Assembly: GCA_003445715.1 (NCBI GenBank)
Contig: DMCS01000088.1
Location: 1-19,181, forward strand
Length of the DNA: 19,181 bases
Source of the DNA: Candidatus Mesolinea sp.
GTDB taxonomy: Bacteria > Chloroflexota > Anaerolineae > Anaerolineales > Anaerolineaceae
Direction of reading: 5' to 3'
Positions 1 to 6,321 of this stretch are shown here, piece by piece; positions within the stretch are counted from its first letter, which is position 1; each line of letters opens with the position of its first letter. A program made the position numbers and the translations under genes. The notes under the pieces were generated by a model. That model searched no databases. It was not told the origin of the DNA and saw only the letters and a program-made list of their open reading frames with translations.

Positions 1-57
1 TATAAAGTTATTCATTTTTTAATCTTCTGGACATTTTAAACACCCTCCCTTATAAAT

Positions 58-86
58 TTGACATCAGCGTGAGACTCTACTACAAT
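58..86 (+). promoter_or_regulatory. Sigma-70 type promoter of the Fur/zinc ABC operon
   Basis: TTGACA at 58-63 is followed after exactly 17 bases by TACAAT at 81-86. This puts the transcription start near position 93 and leaves a leader of about 30 bases before the regulator's ATG at 122. An AAGGA-type ribosome binding site lies at about 114-118. I looked for a Fur or Zur palindrome over the promoter and saw no convincing dyad, so the operator is unassigned. Confidence 0.7.
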
Positions 87-121
87 ATGCGCCTATTGAA
101 AAACTTTTACAATAAGGAACT

Positions 122-553
122 ATGGACTGGCAAAAATTATTGACACAAGCGGGTTTCCGCATCTCCAAACCGCGTAAGCAAGTGATGCAGCTGCTTGAAA
201 GCACTCAAACCCCGCAAACCGCTTTAGCAATCTACCAGCAACTTAGGGCGCAAGGCGCGCGCTTGAGTCTAGTCAGCGTTTATCGCACGCTGGAGCTGTT
301 TGTTTCATTAGGGTTGATTTCGATGGTCTACGAACCGGAGGGTAGCTTAGGTTATGTGCCTGCATCCGCGGGGCATCATCACTATATCCTCTGCCAGGTC
401 TGCCACCGTGCCGTGGAATTCGCTGGCACAGAAGACTTGGCTGGTTTGATTTATCAAGTGGAAAACCAGACACAATTTTTGGTAAGTGACCACTTGCTCC
501 AATTTTTCGGTGTCTGTCCAAAGTGCCAAAATAAATCTAAGGAGTCAGCATGA
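122..553 (+). CDS. Fur/Zur family metal-responsive transcriptional regulator
   Basis: This 143-residue protein has the usual length and layout of the Fur family. A winged helix occupies residues 1-80, with the recognition-helix stretch LVSVYRTLELFVSLGLI at about 50-66. The metal-binding dimerisation domain follows. HHH lies at 85-87, and the structural zinc site is formed by C91/C94 and C132/C135. E99 and H124 are candidate regulatory metal ligands. The gene opens a four-gene cluster with a zinc-type ABC importer, and its TGA overlaps the next ATG (ATGA at 550-553), so the two are translationally coupled. By analogy with Zur it would repress its own importer operon when zinc is plentiful. Zinc rather than iron or manganese is inferred from the neighbours only. 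The ATG at 122 is supported by an AAGGA about 3-8 bases upstream. Confidence 0.9.
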   Translation: MDWQKLLTQAGFRISKPRKQVMQLLESTQTPQTALAIYQQLRAQGARLSLVSVYRTLELFVSLGLISMVYEPEGSLGYVPASAGHHHYILCQVCHRAVEFAGTEDLAGLIYQVENQTQFLVSDHLLQFFGVCPKCQNKSKESA

Positions 554-1422
554 AAAAATTAACACTAGCATTATTAATGGTCATTTTGTTACTTTCGGCT
601 TGTATCAGTGCGCCTGCCACGCCCCAGGCGAATAGGCCGGTTGTGATGGTGAGTATATCGCCGCAAGCCTATTTTGTGCAAAAAATCGCTGGAGATCTGG
701 TGGAGGTGCAAGCGATGGTCGGTACTGGAGACAACCCCCACACTTACGAGCCTACAACGGACCAAATGCGCAAGATGGCGGATGCTCAGCTTTACTTTAG
801 TATCGGCGTGGAGTTCGAAGCTGCCTGGTTGCCACGTTTTACTGCAGCTAACCCTAACCTCAAGATTGTGGATTCTGCCAAGGGAGTGGTGCGTCTTCCT
901 GCTGCACCTAGCGAAAATGGGGAAGAAGCAGGGGAACCAGACCCGCATATTTGGCTCTCCCCCAGCCGGGTCAAGCAAATTTCAGCTAATATGGCAGCCG
1001 CTTTAGCTGAGCTCGATCCAGATAACGCTCCTGTCTATGAACAGAACCTTGCGGCGTGGCTGCAGGAGATTGACCAGGTCGATGCGGACATCCGCTCGGC
1101 GCTCTTGGGCATCTCGCGAAACGTGTTTCTTATTGTCCATCCCTCATGGGGGTATTTTGCGGACGAATATGGCTTGCAGATGTTAGCTGTGGAGCAGGAA
1201 GGACAGGAGCCAGGCCCAGATGACCTTGCCAAAATTATTGAGCAGGCACGTGAACACCAGGTCACCTATGTATTTACGCAAAAAGACGTAAATCAGAAGT
1301 TAGCCCAATCCATCGCCGATCAACTTGGCGGCGCGCAGATCATAGAGCTCGACCCCTTGGCGCACAATTGGTCAGAAAACATGCGCTATGTTGCAGCGCA
1401 ATTAGCCGCTGCGTTGAATTAG
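550..1422 (+). CDS. znuA: Metal ABC transporter substrate-binding lipoprotein (ZnuA/TroA type)
   Basis: The 290-residue protein is a cluster A-I (TroA/ZnuA) periplasmic binding protein for a divalent metal. Residues 1-17 form a lipoprotein signal peptide ending in the lipobox LSAC, with C18 as the lipidated cysteine. Metal ligands expected for the family are visible: H64 in NPHTYEP, H133 in DPHIWLSP, H197 in HPSWGYFADEYGL and D268 in ELDPLAHNW. The loop before H133 is short and acidic (residues about 120-132). The His-rich loop common in proteobacterial ZnuA is absent, so zinc versus manganese cannot be settled from sequence. The start codon overlaps the stop of the Fur-type regulator. The stop is followed directly by an AGGAG serving the ATPase gene, which indicates one operon. 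Confidence 0.88.
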   Translation: MKKLTLALLMVILLLSACISAPATPQANRPVVMVSISPQAYFVQKIAGDLVEVQAMVGTGDNPHTYEPTTDQMRKMADAQLYFSIGVEFEAAWLPRFTAANPNLKIVDSAKGVVRLPAAPSENGEEAGEPDPHIWLSPSRVKQISANMAAALAELDPDNAPVYEQNLAAWLQEIDQVDADIRSALLGISRNVFLIVHPSWGYFADEYGLQMLAVEQEGQEPGPDDLAKIIEQAREHQVTYVFTQKDVNQKLAQSIADQLGGAQIIELDPLAHNWSENMRYVAAQLAAALN

Positions 1423-1431
1423 GAGCATTCT

Positions 1432-2220
1432 ATGGAACTAAACCCTCACGAACCTGTGATTTCCCTCGAGCACGTCTGGGCTAGCTACGAAGCCGATAGT
1501 GTTCTCGAAGATGTCAATTTCACCCTCTACCGTGACGACTTCGTTGGCTTGATTGGCCCCAATGGCGGCGGAAAAACCACGCTTATCAAGGTTATATTGG
1601 GCTTGGTGAAGCCGCGTAAAGGACGTGTGAGCGTGATGGGCCAACCCCCCGAAGTTGGACGCCAGGTGATTGGTTATGTGCCGCAGTTTCAAATCTATGA
1701 TAAGGATTTTCCAATCTGCGTTTGGGATGTGGTCAGTATGGGCAGGCTCAAACCTGGCCTCTCCCGGCTGCGTATGGATGACCAGGATAAACTCAAGGTG
1801 GAAGAAGCCTTGCGCCAGATGGACATTTTGGACCTCCGTAAGCGCACCATTAACGAACTCTCTGGGGGGCAGCGGCAACGTATGTATATTGCCAGGGCGC
1901 TGGCTGTAGAGCCGCAAGTATTAATCTTAGACGAACCCACAGCCAGCGTAGACCCACAAGCAACAACCCATATTTACCAATTGCTCAGGGAGCTCAACAC
2001 ACACGTTGCGATCCTGCTCATCTCCCATGATGTAATGGCGATTTCTTCTTATGTGAAGACCATCGGCTGCGTTAATCGCCGCCTATTTTATCATGGCGCA
2101 AAGGAAATTACATCGGAAATCTTGGGTTCAGTTTATGGCTGCCCGGTGGACCTCATTGCCCATGGTGTGCCGCACCGTGTTTTGGCGGAGCATGACCAAA
2201 CCCAGGAGAAACAACAATGA
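1432..2220 (+). CDS. znuC: Metal ABC transporter ATP-binding protein (ZnuC type)
   Basis: The 262-residue cytoplasmic ATPase powers the metal importer. All ABC motifs are intact: Walker A GPNGGGKT at 42-49, Q-loop Q85, signature LSGGQ at 143-147, Walker B VLILDE at 163-168, and the H-loop histidine H199 in LLISHD. The C-terminus (YGCPVDLIAHGVPHRVL, about 235-251) matches the tail typical of ZnuC/MntB-like ATPases rather than of generic exporters. AGGAG at 1421-1425 precedes the ATG with good spacing. The stop overlaps the permease start (ATGA at 2217-2220), so ATPase and permease are coupled. Confidence 0.92.
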   Translation: MELNPHEPVISLEHVWASYEADSVLEDVNFTLYRDDFVGLIGPNGGGKTTLIKVILGLVKPRKGRVSVMGQPPEVGRQVIGYVPQFQIYDKDFPICVWDVVSMGRLKPGLSRLRMDDQDKLKVEEALRQMDILDLRKRTINELSGGQRQRMYIARALAVEPQVLILDEPTASVDPQATTHIYQLLRELNTHVAILLISHDVMAISSYVKTIGCVNRRLFYHGAKEITSEILGSVYGCPVDLIAHGVPHRVLAEHDQTQEKQQ

Positions 2221-3071
2221 TCCAATTTCTTTCTACCCTTTGGTCCTACGCTTTTATGCGCAACGCCCTTTTGGCGGGCGTGCTGGTGAGCATAGCTTGT
2301 GGAATAATTGGCACACTGGTTGTGTTGAACCGCATCGTGTTTATTAGTGGGGGGATCGCGCACGCAGCTTATGGCGGCGTTGGGATTGCGTATTACTTTG
2401 GAGCGGATCCCGTGTTGGGCGCAGTGGGCTTCAGCCTGCTTTCTTCCTTAGCAATGGGCTTGGTGCACCGCAAAGAAGGCCAACGCGCCGATACCATCAT
2501 TGGGGTGATGTGGGCGATTGGCATGGCTATTGGGATTATATTCCTCAGCCTCAGTCCAGGCTACAAAGCGGACCTGATGAGCTATCTTTTTGGCAGCATC
2601 TTAGCGGTCTCCACTCTAGATCTTTGGTTGATGATGGGGATCGCCCTCCTTTCCTTGCTCTTTATTGCGTTGTTTTATCGGCAGCTTTTAGCGCTTTCTT
2701 TTGACCAAACTTTTGCCACGGTGCGCAATGTACCCGTCGGTCCGCTTTATCTGGCAATGATCACACTCATTGGGCTTACGGTAGTAATCGCTATGCGCGT
2801 GGTTGGGCTGATCATGGTGATTGCCCTGCTCACCATTCCCCCTGCTATTGCCAACCTCTACCTCAAAGACATGCGTGCGATCATGGCACTTTCTGCAGGG
2901 CTGAGCATGCTCTTTTGCACGGCTGGGTTAATGATTTCTTACGCGCTCAACTTACCTTCTGGTGCCGTGATTATTCTTGTGGGTGGTTTAGTTTATGTGT
3001 TAGCAGCTCTCCTTCGCCCGCTGTTAATTCGACGTCAGATGCCTGCAGAAGAAATTTCTATAATCGGTTAG
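2217..3071 (+). CDS. znuB: Metal ABC transporter permease (ZnuB, ABC-3 family)
   Basis: The 284-residue protein is almost entirely hydrophobic, with about eight membrane segments, and forms the translocation path of the importer. Family landmarks include SGGIAHAAYGGVGIAY near residues 44-59, which corresponds to the conserved G-(D)-x-x-x-H-A-x-x-x-G region of ABC-3 permeases. A second is MSYLFGSIL near 120-128. A third is VVGLIMVIALLTIPPAIANL near 197-216, the conserved late helix. It is translationally coupled to the ATPase gene. No terminator is visible in the 43 bases before the next gene, so transcription may continue into the lipid genes. Confidence 0.9.
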   Translation: MIQFLSTLWSYAFMRNALLAGVLVSIACGIIGTLVVLNRIVFISGGIAHAAYGGVGIAYYFGADPVLGAVGFSLLSSLAMGLVHRKEGQRADTIIGVMWAIGMAIGIIFLSLSPGYKADLMSYLFGSILAVSTLDLWLMMGIALLSLLFIALFYRQLLALSFDQTFATVRNVPVGPLYLAMITLIGLTVVIAMRVVGLIMVIALLTIPPAIANLYLKDMRAIMALSAGLSMLFCTAGLMISYALNLPSGAVIILVGGLVYVLAALLRPLLIRRQMPAEEISIIG

Positions 3072-3114
3072 AATAGAAACAACCTTAACAAGAGATTAAT
3101 AAGCTAGATAAAGC

Positions 3115-4008
3115 ATGGACATTATTCAAATTGGCTTATGGCTGGGTGAACATTTATCCCTTACTGCCGGTCATAGGTTGGCACGTATGGCTGGCAGCGC
3201 GATTGCCTTAGCCCAAAACAGCAACTTAATGCTGGCGATTAAGGCAAACCAGTGGGTGGCTTCCGCAGAAAGCTTGAATCGCAAACAATTAGTACAGCTT
3301 TCCCGTCAGGTAATGCAAAATGACGTCGTAGCTTTATTTGATTTTTTTTACTACTATCACCGTATCGAAGAATGTAAACAGCGCGTGAGCCTATCTCCAA
3401 GCTTCCAGCAAATGTTAGCCGAGGGAAGAGATCAACGCCATCCTCAAATGCTGCTTGGACCGCATTTGGGCGCTTTTGACCTGATGGGCTTATTGGTGGT
3501 GAAGCTTGGGCTCCCAGTCGTGATTTTGTCGTATCCTAACCCTAAGGGCACGTATAAAACCCAAAACAAAATTCGCGAAGATGCCGGCATGCGTGTTTTA
3601 CCTATCAACCTAAGCGCTTTTCGGGAAGCTAAACAAGCACTTAAGCATGGGGAGAGCTTGGTAACCGGCATCGACCGCCCGATTGAGTCCAACCAAGAGG
3701 TAAAGTATCAACCAATATTTTTTGGAAGACCTGCCCCTCTACCCACTTTTTATGTACGCATGGCATTGGATAGCGGCGCTACCGTCCGGGTCATTTATGG
3801 CGTCGCCCAAACAGATGATACCTTTTTCTTGGAGAGCTCTGAGCCCATTGTTTTTGAAAAGCGGGACGACCTAAAAGAGGAGTACATCCTTAACGCAGAA
3901 AAAGTGTTAAAAGAAACAGAAAAAGTAATTATTAAGTATCCAGACCAGTGGTCTATGTTATACCCCATCTGGCCAGAGGTGATTCCTCAAATCAAGCAAC
4001 TCAAATGA
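3115..4008 (+). CDS. Lysophospholipid/lipid A-type acyltransferase (LpxL/HtrB-like)
   Basis: The 297-residue protein belongs to the LpxL/HtrB acyltransferase family, which also contains actinobacterial phosphatidylinositol-mannoside acyltransferases. The catalytic HxxxxD motif is present as H117-LGAF-D122. A second block with an acidic residue is seen at GIDRPIE (185-191). The C-terminal YPDQWSMLYPIWPE (275-288) matches the conserved 'P-x-QW' ending of the family. The reaction would be transfer of an acyl chain to a lipid or glycolipid acceptor at the inner membrane. It sits 9 bases ahead of a CDP-alcohol phosphatidyltransferase, which suggests a shared phospholipid or glycolipid pathway rather than lipid A. 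The ribosome binding site is weak. The ATG at 3115 was chosen because the N-terminus aligns with family length. Confidence 0.82.
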   Translation: MDIIQIGLWLGEHLSLTAGHRLARMAGSAIALAQNSNLMLAIKANQWVASAESLNRKQLVQLSRQVMQNDVVALFDFFYYYHRIEECKQRVSLSPSFQQMLAEGRDQRHPQMLLGPHLGAFDLMGLLVVKLGLPVVILSYPNPKGTYKTQNKIREDAGMRVLPINLSAFREAKQALKHGESLVTGIDRPIESNQEVKYQPIFFGRPAPLPTFYVRMALDSGATVRVIYGVAQTDDTFFLESSEPIVFEKRDDLKEEYILNAEKVLKETEKVIIKYPDQWSMLYPIWPEVIPQIKQLK

Positions 4009-4017
4009 GAGGTAAGC

Positions 4018-4842
4018 ATGAAAGATGGAAAAGTAGAGAGAAAAAATGACATTTTGCTCGGCCCAATCGAAAGGCCAGTCTTAAATTTCCTTGCGAAGCA
4101 CATGCCAGATTGGGTAAATTCGGATATGCTCACCGTGCTTGGCGTATTAGGCTCCGCGCTCACTTTGGTGAGTGGCATTATGGCAGGAAGAACCGGAGGT
4201 CCTTATCAGAACCCTTGGATTTTAGCCCTCTGTTTGGGATTTGTGATTAATTGGTTTGGGGATAGCTTAGATGGCACTTTGGCACGTTACCGCCACAAGG
4301 AGCGCCCTAACTTTGGCTATTTCATCGACCATTCGGTAGATGGTTTTACGGCTGTCTGTATGTTTTTTGGCTTCGGTTTTGCTGGTATCAGTAGCGTGCT
4401 GGTGGCAGCGTTGGGCGCGATTGGCTACTTGCTGATGATGATCACGGTTTATCTAAAAACCCATGTGACCGGTGTATTTGAGATGACAACCATCAAGATT
4501 GGACCTACCGAGCTGCGTATTTTAGCGATTATTTTCAGCTTGGTGCACTACTTCCTTGAGCCAGCTCCAGTCAGGCTTCCTTTTGCTGGAGGCGAGGAAA
4601 TTAAGCTTGGCACCCTCTTAGTTGGGGTGATTGCAGCTATTCTTTTTGTTTACTACGTTGTTGAAACTATTCGTGTGGGCAGGCGATTAGCGATCGAAGA
4701 TGGCAAGCGCTTGGAACAGCGCCTCGCCAAAGAAGCCAAAGAGGTGCGGAAACAAGAAAAGAAAATGGAAAAAGAGTTGAAGAAATCTTCCAAAAAAGCA
4801 AACGAAAAAAATGCCCTTGGGGATATCTCCCGAATTAATTAA
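4018..4842 (+). CDS. CDP-alcohol phosphatidyltransferase family membrane protein
   Basis: The 274-residue integral membrane enzyme carries the full CDP-alcohol phosphotransferase signature: D82-xx-D85-G86-xx-A89-R90, then nine residues to G100-xxx-D104-xxx-D108. The four aspartates bind the metal and the CDP-diacylglycerol substrate. About five to six membrane segments are visible between residues 36 and 220. The last 50 residues form a very charged Lys/Glu-rich helix (about 222-265), probably a cytosolic coiled or basic tail that is not part of the catalytic core. The acceptor alcohol (glycerol phosphate, inositol phosphate or another) cannot be read from sequence. Pairing with an LpxL-like acyltransferase recalls actinobacterial phosphatidylinositol clusters. 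A GAGAGGT ribosome binding site lies at 4007-4013. Confidence 0.87.
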   Translation: MKDGKVERKNDILLGPIERPVLNFLAKHMPDWVNSDMLTVLGVLGSALTLVSGIMAGRTGGPYQNPWILALCLGFVINWFGDSLDGTLARYRHKERPNFGYFIDHSVDGFTAVCMFFGFGFAGISSVLVAALGAIGYLLMMITVYLKTHVTGVFEMTTIKIGPTELRILAIIFSLVHYFLEPAPVRLPFAGGEEIKLGTLLVGVIAAILFVYYVVETIRVGRRLAIEDGKRLEQRLAKEAKEVRKQEKKMEKELKKSSKKANEKNALGDISRIN

Positions 4843-4863
4843 CTTTCAAGAGATTTTGATTTT

Positions 4864-4893
4864 AGGCTTGCAGTTTAGCTGCAAGCCTTTTTT
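4864..4893 (+). terminator. Rho-independent terminator after the lipid genes
   Basis: A perfect 10-bp stem AGGCTTGCAG (4864-4873) / CTGCAAGCCT (4879-4888) with loop TTTAG is followed by six T residues at 4888-4893. The T-run is on the plus-strand side only, so it ends the plus-strand unit. The convergent ROK gene stops 13 bases further on. Confidence 0.9.
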
Positions 4894-4905
4894 ATATATA
4901 CGCGC

Positions 4906-5883
4906 TTAGGGTTGCAGCTGGTGAAACTGATGAACGGCAGGAGCGAGCGCTTCCAACGCCTGCAAGCGTGTGCATAGGGGTGAAGGGATTATCTTGGGCA
5001 GCTGTGCTTCATCCAAGCGCGCAGCTTGGCTGAGCGTGTCCTGGGCTGGCTTGATGAGCACATCGCCCAGCAGGCAGCCTGGAAACCCTACGATGATCAT
5101 CTCGGGTTGGAGCAGATAAGTGAGCACAACCAAGCCATTGCCTAATTGCGCGCCAGCCTCCGCAAAAACCTCTTGGGCATAAGGATCACCGGCGTTTGCA
5201 TCAGTAATCATTTGAAAGAGATCAATATCCGAGTTCCAATGGTCTGGAAAGCGCATCTGGGCAAGTTCGCGCATGCCGCGTGCACTGGCGAAGCCAGTGA
5301 GCGAGCCGGGTCTGCCAAAGCCCGCTGGGCCTTCCTCACTGAGTGGAAGTTTGCCTAATTGTCCGGCGGTGCCGCTGCTATTGCGGTAAAGCTGACCAGT
5401 GGTTAGTATCCCTACACGCACGACCGGGTCTAAGCTAATGAAAACGAAATCATGAGCTTTTTGGCCAGCGCCAAAGTAATATTCTGCCAGAGCTCCCGCA
5501 TTTGCTTTTTGTTCAACCGTAACGGGTAGGTTGAAACGCACCGAAAGCTGAGAGCGCACAGGCTCTTGCTTCCATTCCGGGAAGTCTTCCGCAGAGAGCA
5601 CCACCCCGCTCTCAAAATCAAGATTCCCAGAAATGGCAACGGCAACGCGGTCTGGCAAAGGTAAGCGTTGGGCTTGCGTTAGGGTGAGGAGTTTATCCGC
5701 CTGAAGCATAATAAGTTCCACCACGGCTGCAAAACTTGCATCCTCAGGCGTGGGAACTGCCAAACGTTCATAGACCATGCCATTGGGGCTGCCATAGACC
5801 ACCAGCAGCTTTTCGCCATCAAGATTTATACCCAGGATATGGTTAGCAGATGACCCTTGGCGTGGTTGCGTTGAGCGGAGCAT
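4906..5883 (-). CDS. ROK-family protein with degenerate active site
   Basis: The 325-residue protein has the actin-like ROK fold of sugar kinases and NagC/XylR-type repressors. Recognisable blocks are ILGINLDGEKLLV (about 16-28), the position of the phosphate loop; EQKANAGALAEYYFGAG (124-140); GILTTGQLYRNSSGTAGQLG (158-177); and EMIIVGFPG (261-269). Key residues are altered. The usual DxGGT reads NLDGE. The catalytic Asp of the 'E-N-D-A-N' block is K126. The GH...CxCGxxGC zinc motif is missing (GKLPL then no cysteines). There is no N-terminal HTH either, since only about 15 residues precede the first strand. It is therefore unlikely to be an active kinase or a classical ROK repressor, and a sugar-binding or scaffold role is possible. 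It has no Shine-Dalgarno, and a TATAAT lies 11-16 bases before the ATG. Confidence 0.78.
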   Translation of the reverse strand: MLRSTQPRQGSSANHILGINLDGEKLLVVYGSPNGMVYERLAVPTPEDASFAAVVELIMLQADKLLTLTQAQRLPLPDRVAVAISGNLDFESGVVLSAEDFPEWKQEPVRSQLSVRFNLPVTVEQKANAGALAEYYFGAGQKAHDFVFISLDPVVRVGILTTGQLYRNSSGTAGQLGKLPLSEEGPAGFGRPGSLTGFASARGMRELAQMRFPDHWNSDIDLFQMITDANAGDPYAQEVFAEAGAQLGNGLVVLTYLLQPEMIIVGFPGCLLGDVLIKPAQDTLSQAARLDEAQLPKIIPSPLCTRLQALEALAPAVHQFHQLQP

Positions 5884-5893
5884 TGTATGATGG

Positions 5894-5899
5894 ATTATA
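5894..5899 (-). promoter_or_regulatory. Candidate -10 box of the ROK-family gene (near-leaderless)
   Basis: Read on the minus strand the bases are TATAAT, ending 10 bases before the ATG. A start site about seven bases downstream would leave a leader of only about four bases. No good -35 hexamer was seen at 17 or 18 bases. Confidence 0.4.
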
Positions 5900-5902
5900 T
5901 CG

Positions 5903-6139
5903 CTATATGAGGACGGAGATAAAAAATCCCCTGGCAGTTGCCGGGGGATTTAGCATCGATGCAGAGATTAAATCTTCCCACGCATGTGCAGGCACAAATT
6001 TGGCATAGGGGTAAGCCACGTGGGCGTTAGCGAGCCTGATGGCATCCAAGCCCCAGGCGAAAAAAGAGAAGGCTACCCCCGCAACCAGCCCGTAGAGAAG
6101 ACCTAATCGATGTTTCTTCTGTTCGAATGGCGTTGCCAT
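5903..6139 (-). CDS. Small one-helix membrane protein, probably a truncated gene remnant
   Basis: The 78-residue ORF starts with a basic stretch, then a membrane helix GLLYGLVAGVAFSFFAWGLD (13-32), then ANAHVAYPYAKFVPAHAW. The N-terminal part resembles the start of a multi-helix membrane protein, but no further helices follow. The last 16 residues are encoded by the minus-strand terminator hairpin at 5921-5951, which real genes rarely do. The simplest reading is that an internal deletion joined a 5' gene fragment to its own terminator. A GAAGGG lies about 10 bases before the ATG, and a TATAAT (minus strand) lies at 6195-6200, so it may still be expressed. I cannot name the parent family with confidence. 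Confidence 0.4.
   Translation of the reverse strand: MATPFEQKKHRLGLLYGLVAGVAFSFFAWGLDAIRLANAHVAYPYAKFVPAHAWEDLISASMLNPPATARGFFISVLI
5921..5951 (-). terminator. Rho-independent terminator on the minus strand
   Basis: AAATCCCC (5924-5931) and GGGGATTT (5944-5951) pair, and the inner GGC/GCC extends the stem. Read on the minus strand it is followed by six T residues (5926-5921). It ends transcription coming from the 78-residue ORF or the M14 gene and insulates the ROK gene. Confidence 0.82.
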
Positions 6140-6321
6140 TATTTTTTTACCCTTCGTTGCTCTCCGAACACTCAGGATTGCAAATTACAAAATAATTATA
6201 GTATGTTTTTTCGGGGTTGACACAGTTAGATTTTACCTTTTGCTTTCTCATAAAAAAGACAAACAATATTTCGCGATGAAAAGCTTTCCTTGGTTGGTGA
6301 ATAACCTCTAAAACACCCAAC

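Noticed and set aside
1..121. Fur or Zur box upstream of the regulator
   Set aside because: The promoter is clear, but no 7-1-7 or 9-1-9 type dyad could be found around it by eye.
1438..1917. Minus-strand 159-codon frame opposite the ZnuC-type gene
   Set aside because: It lies fully antisense to a clear ABC ATPase; its length is explained by codon bias of the sense gene.
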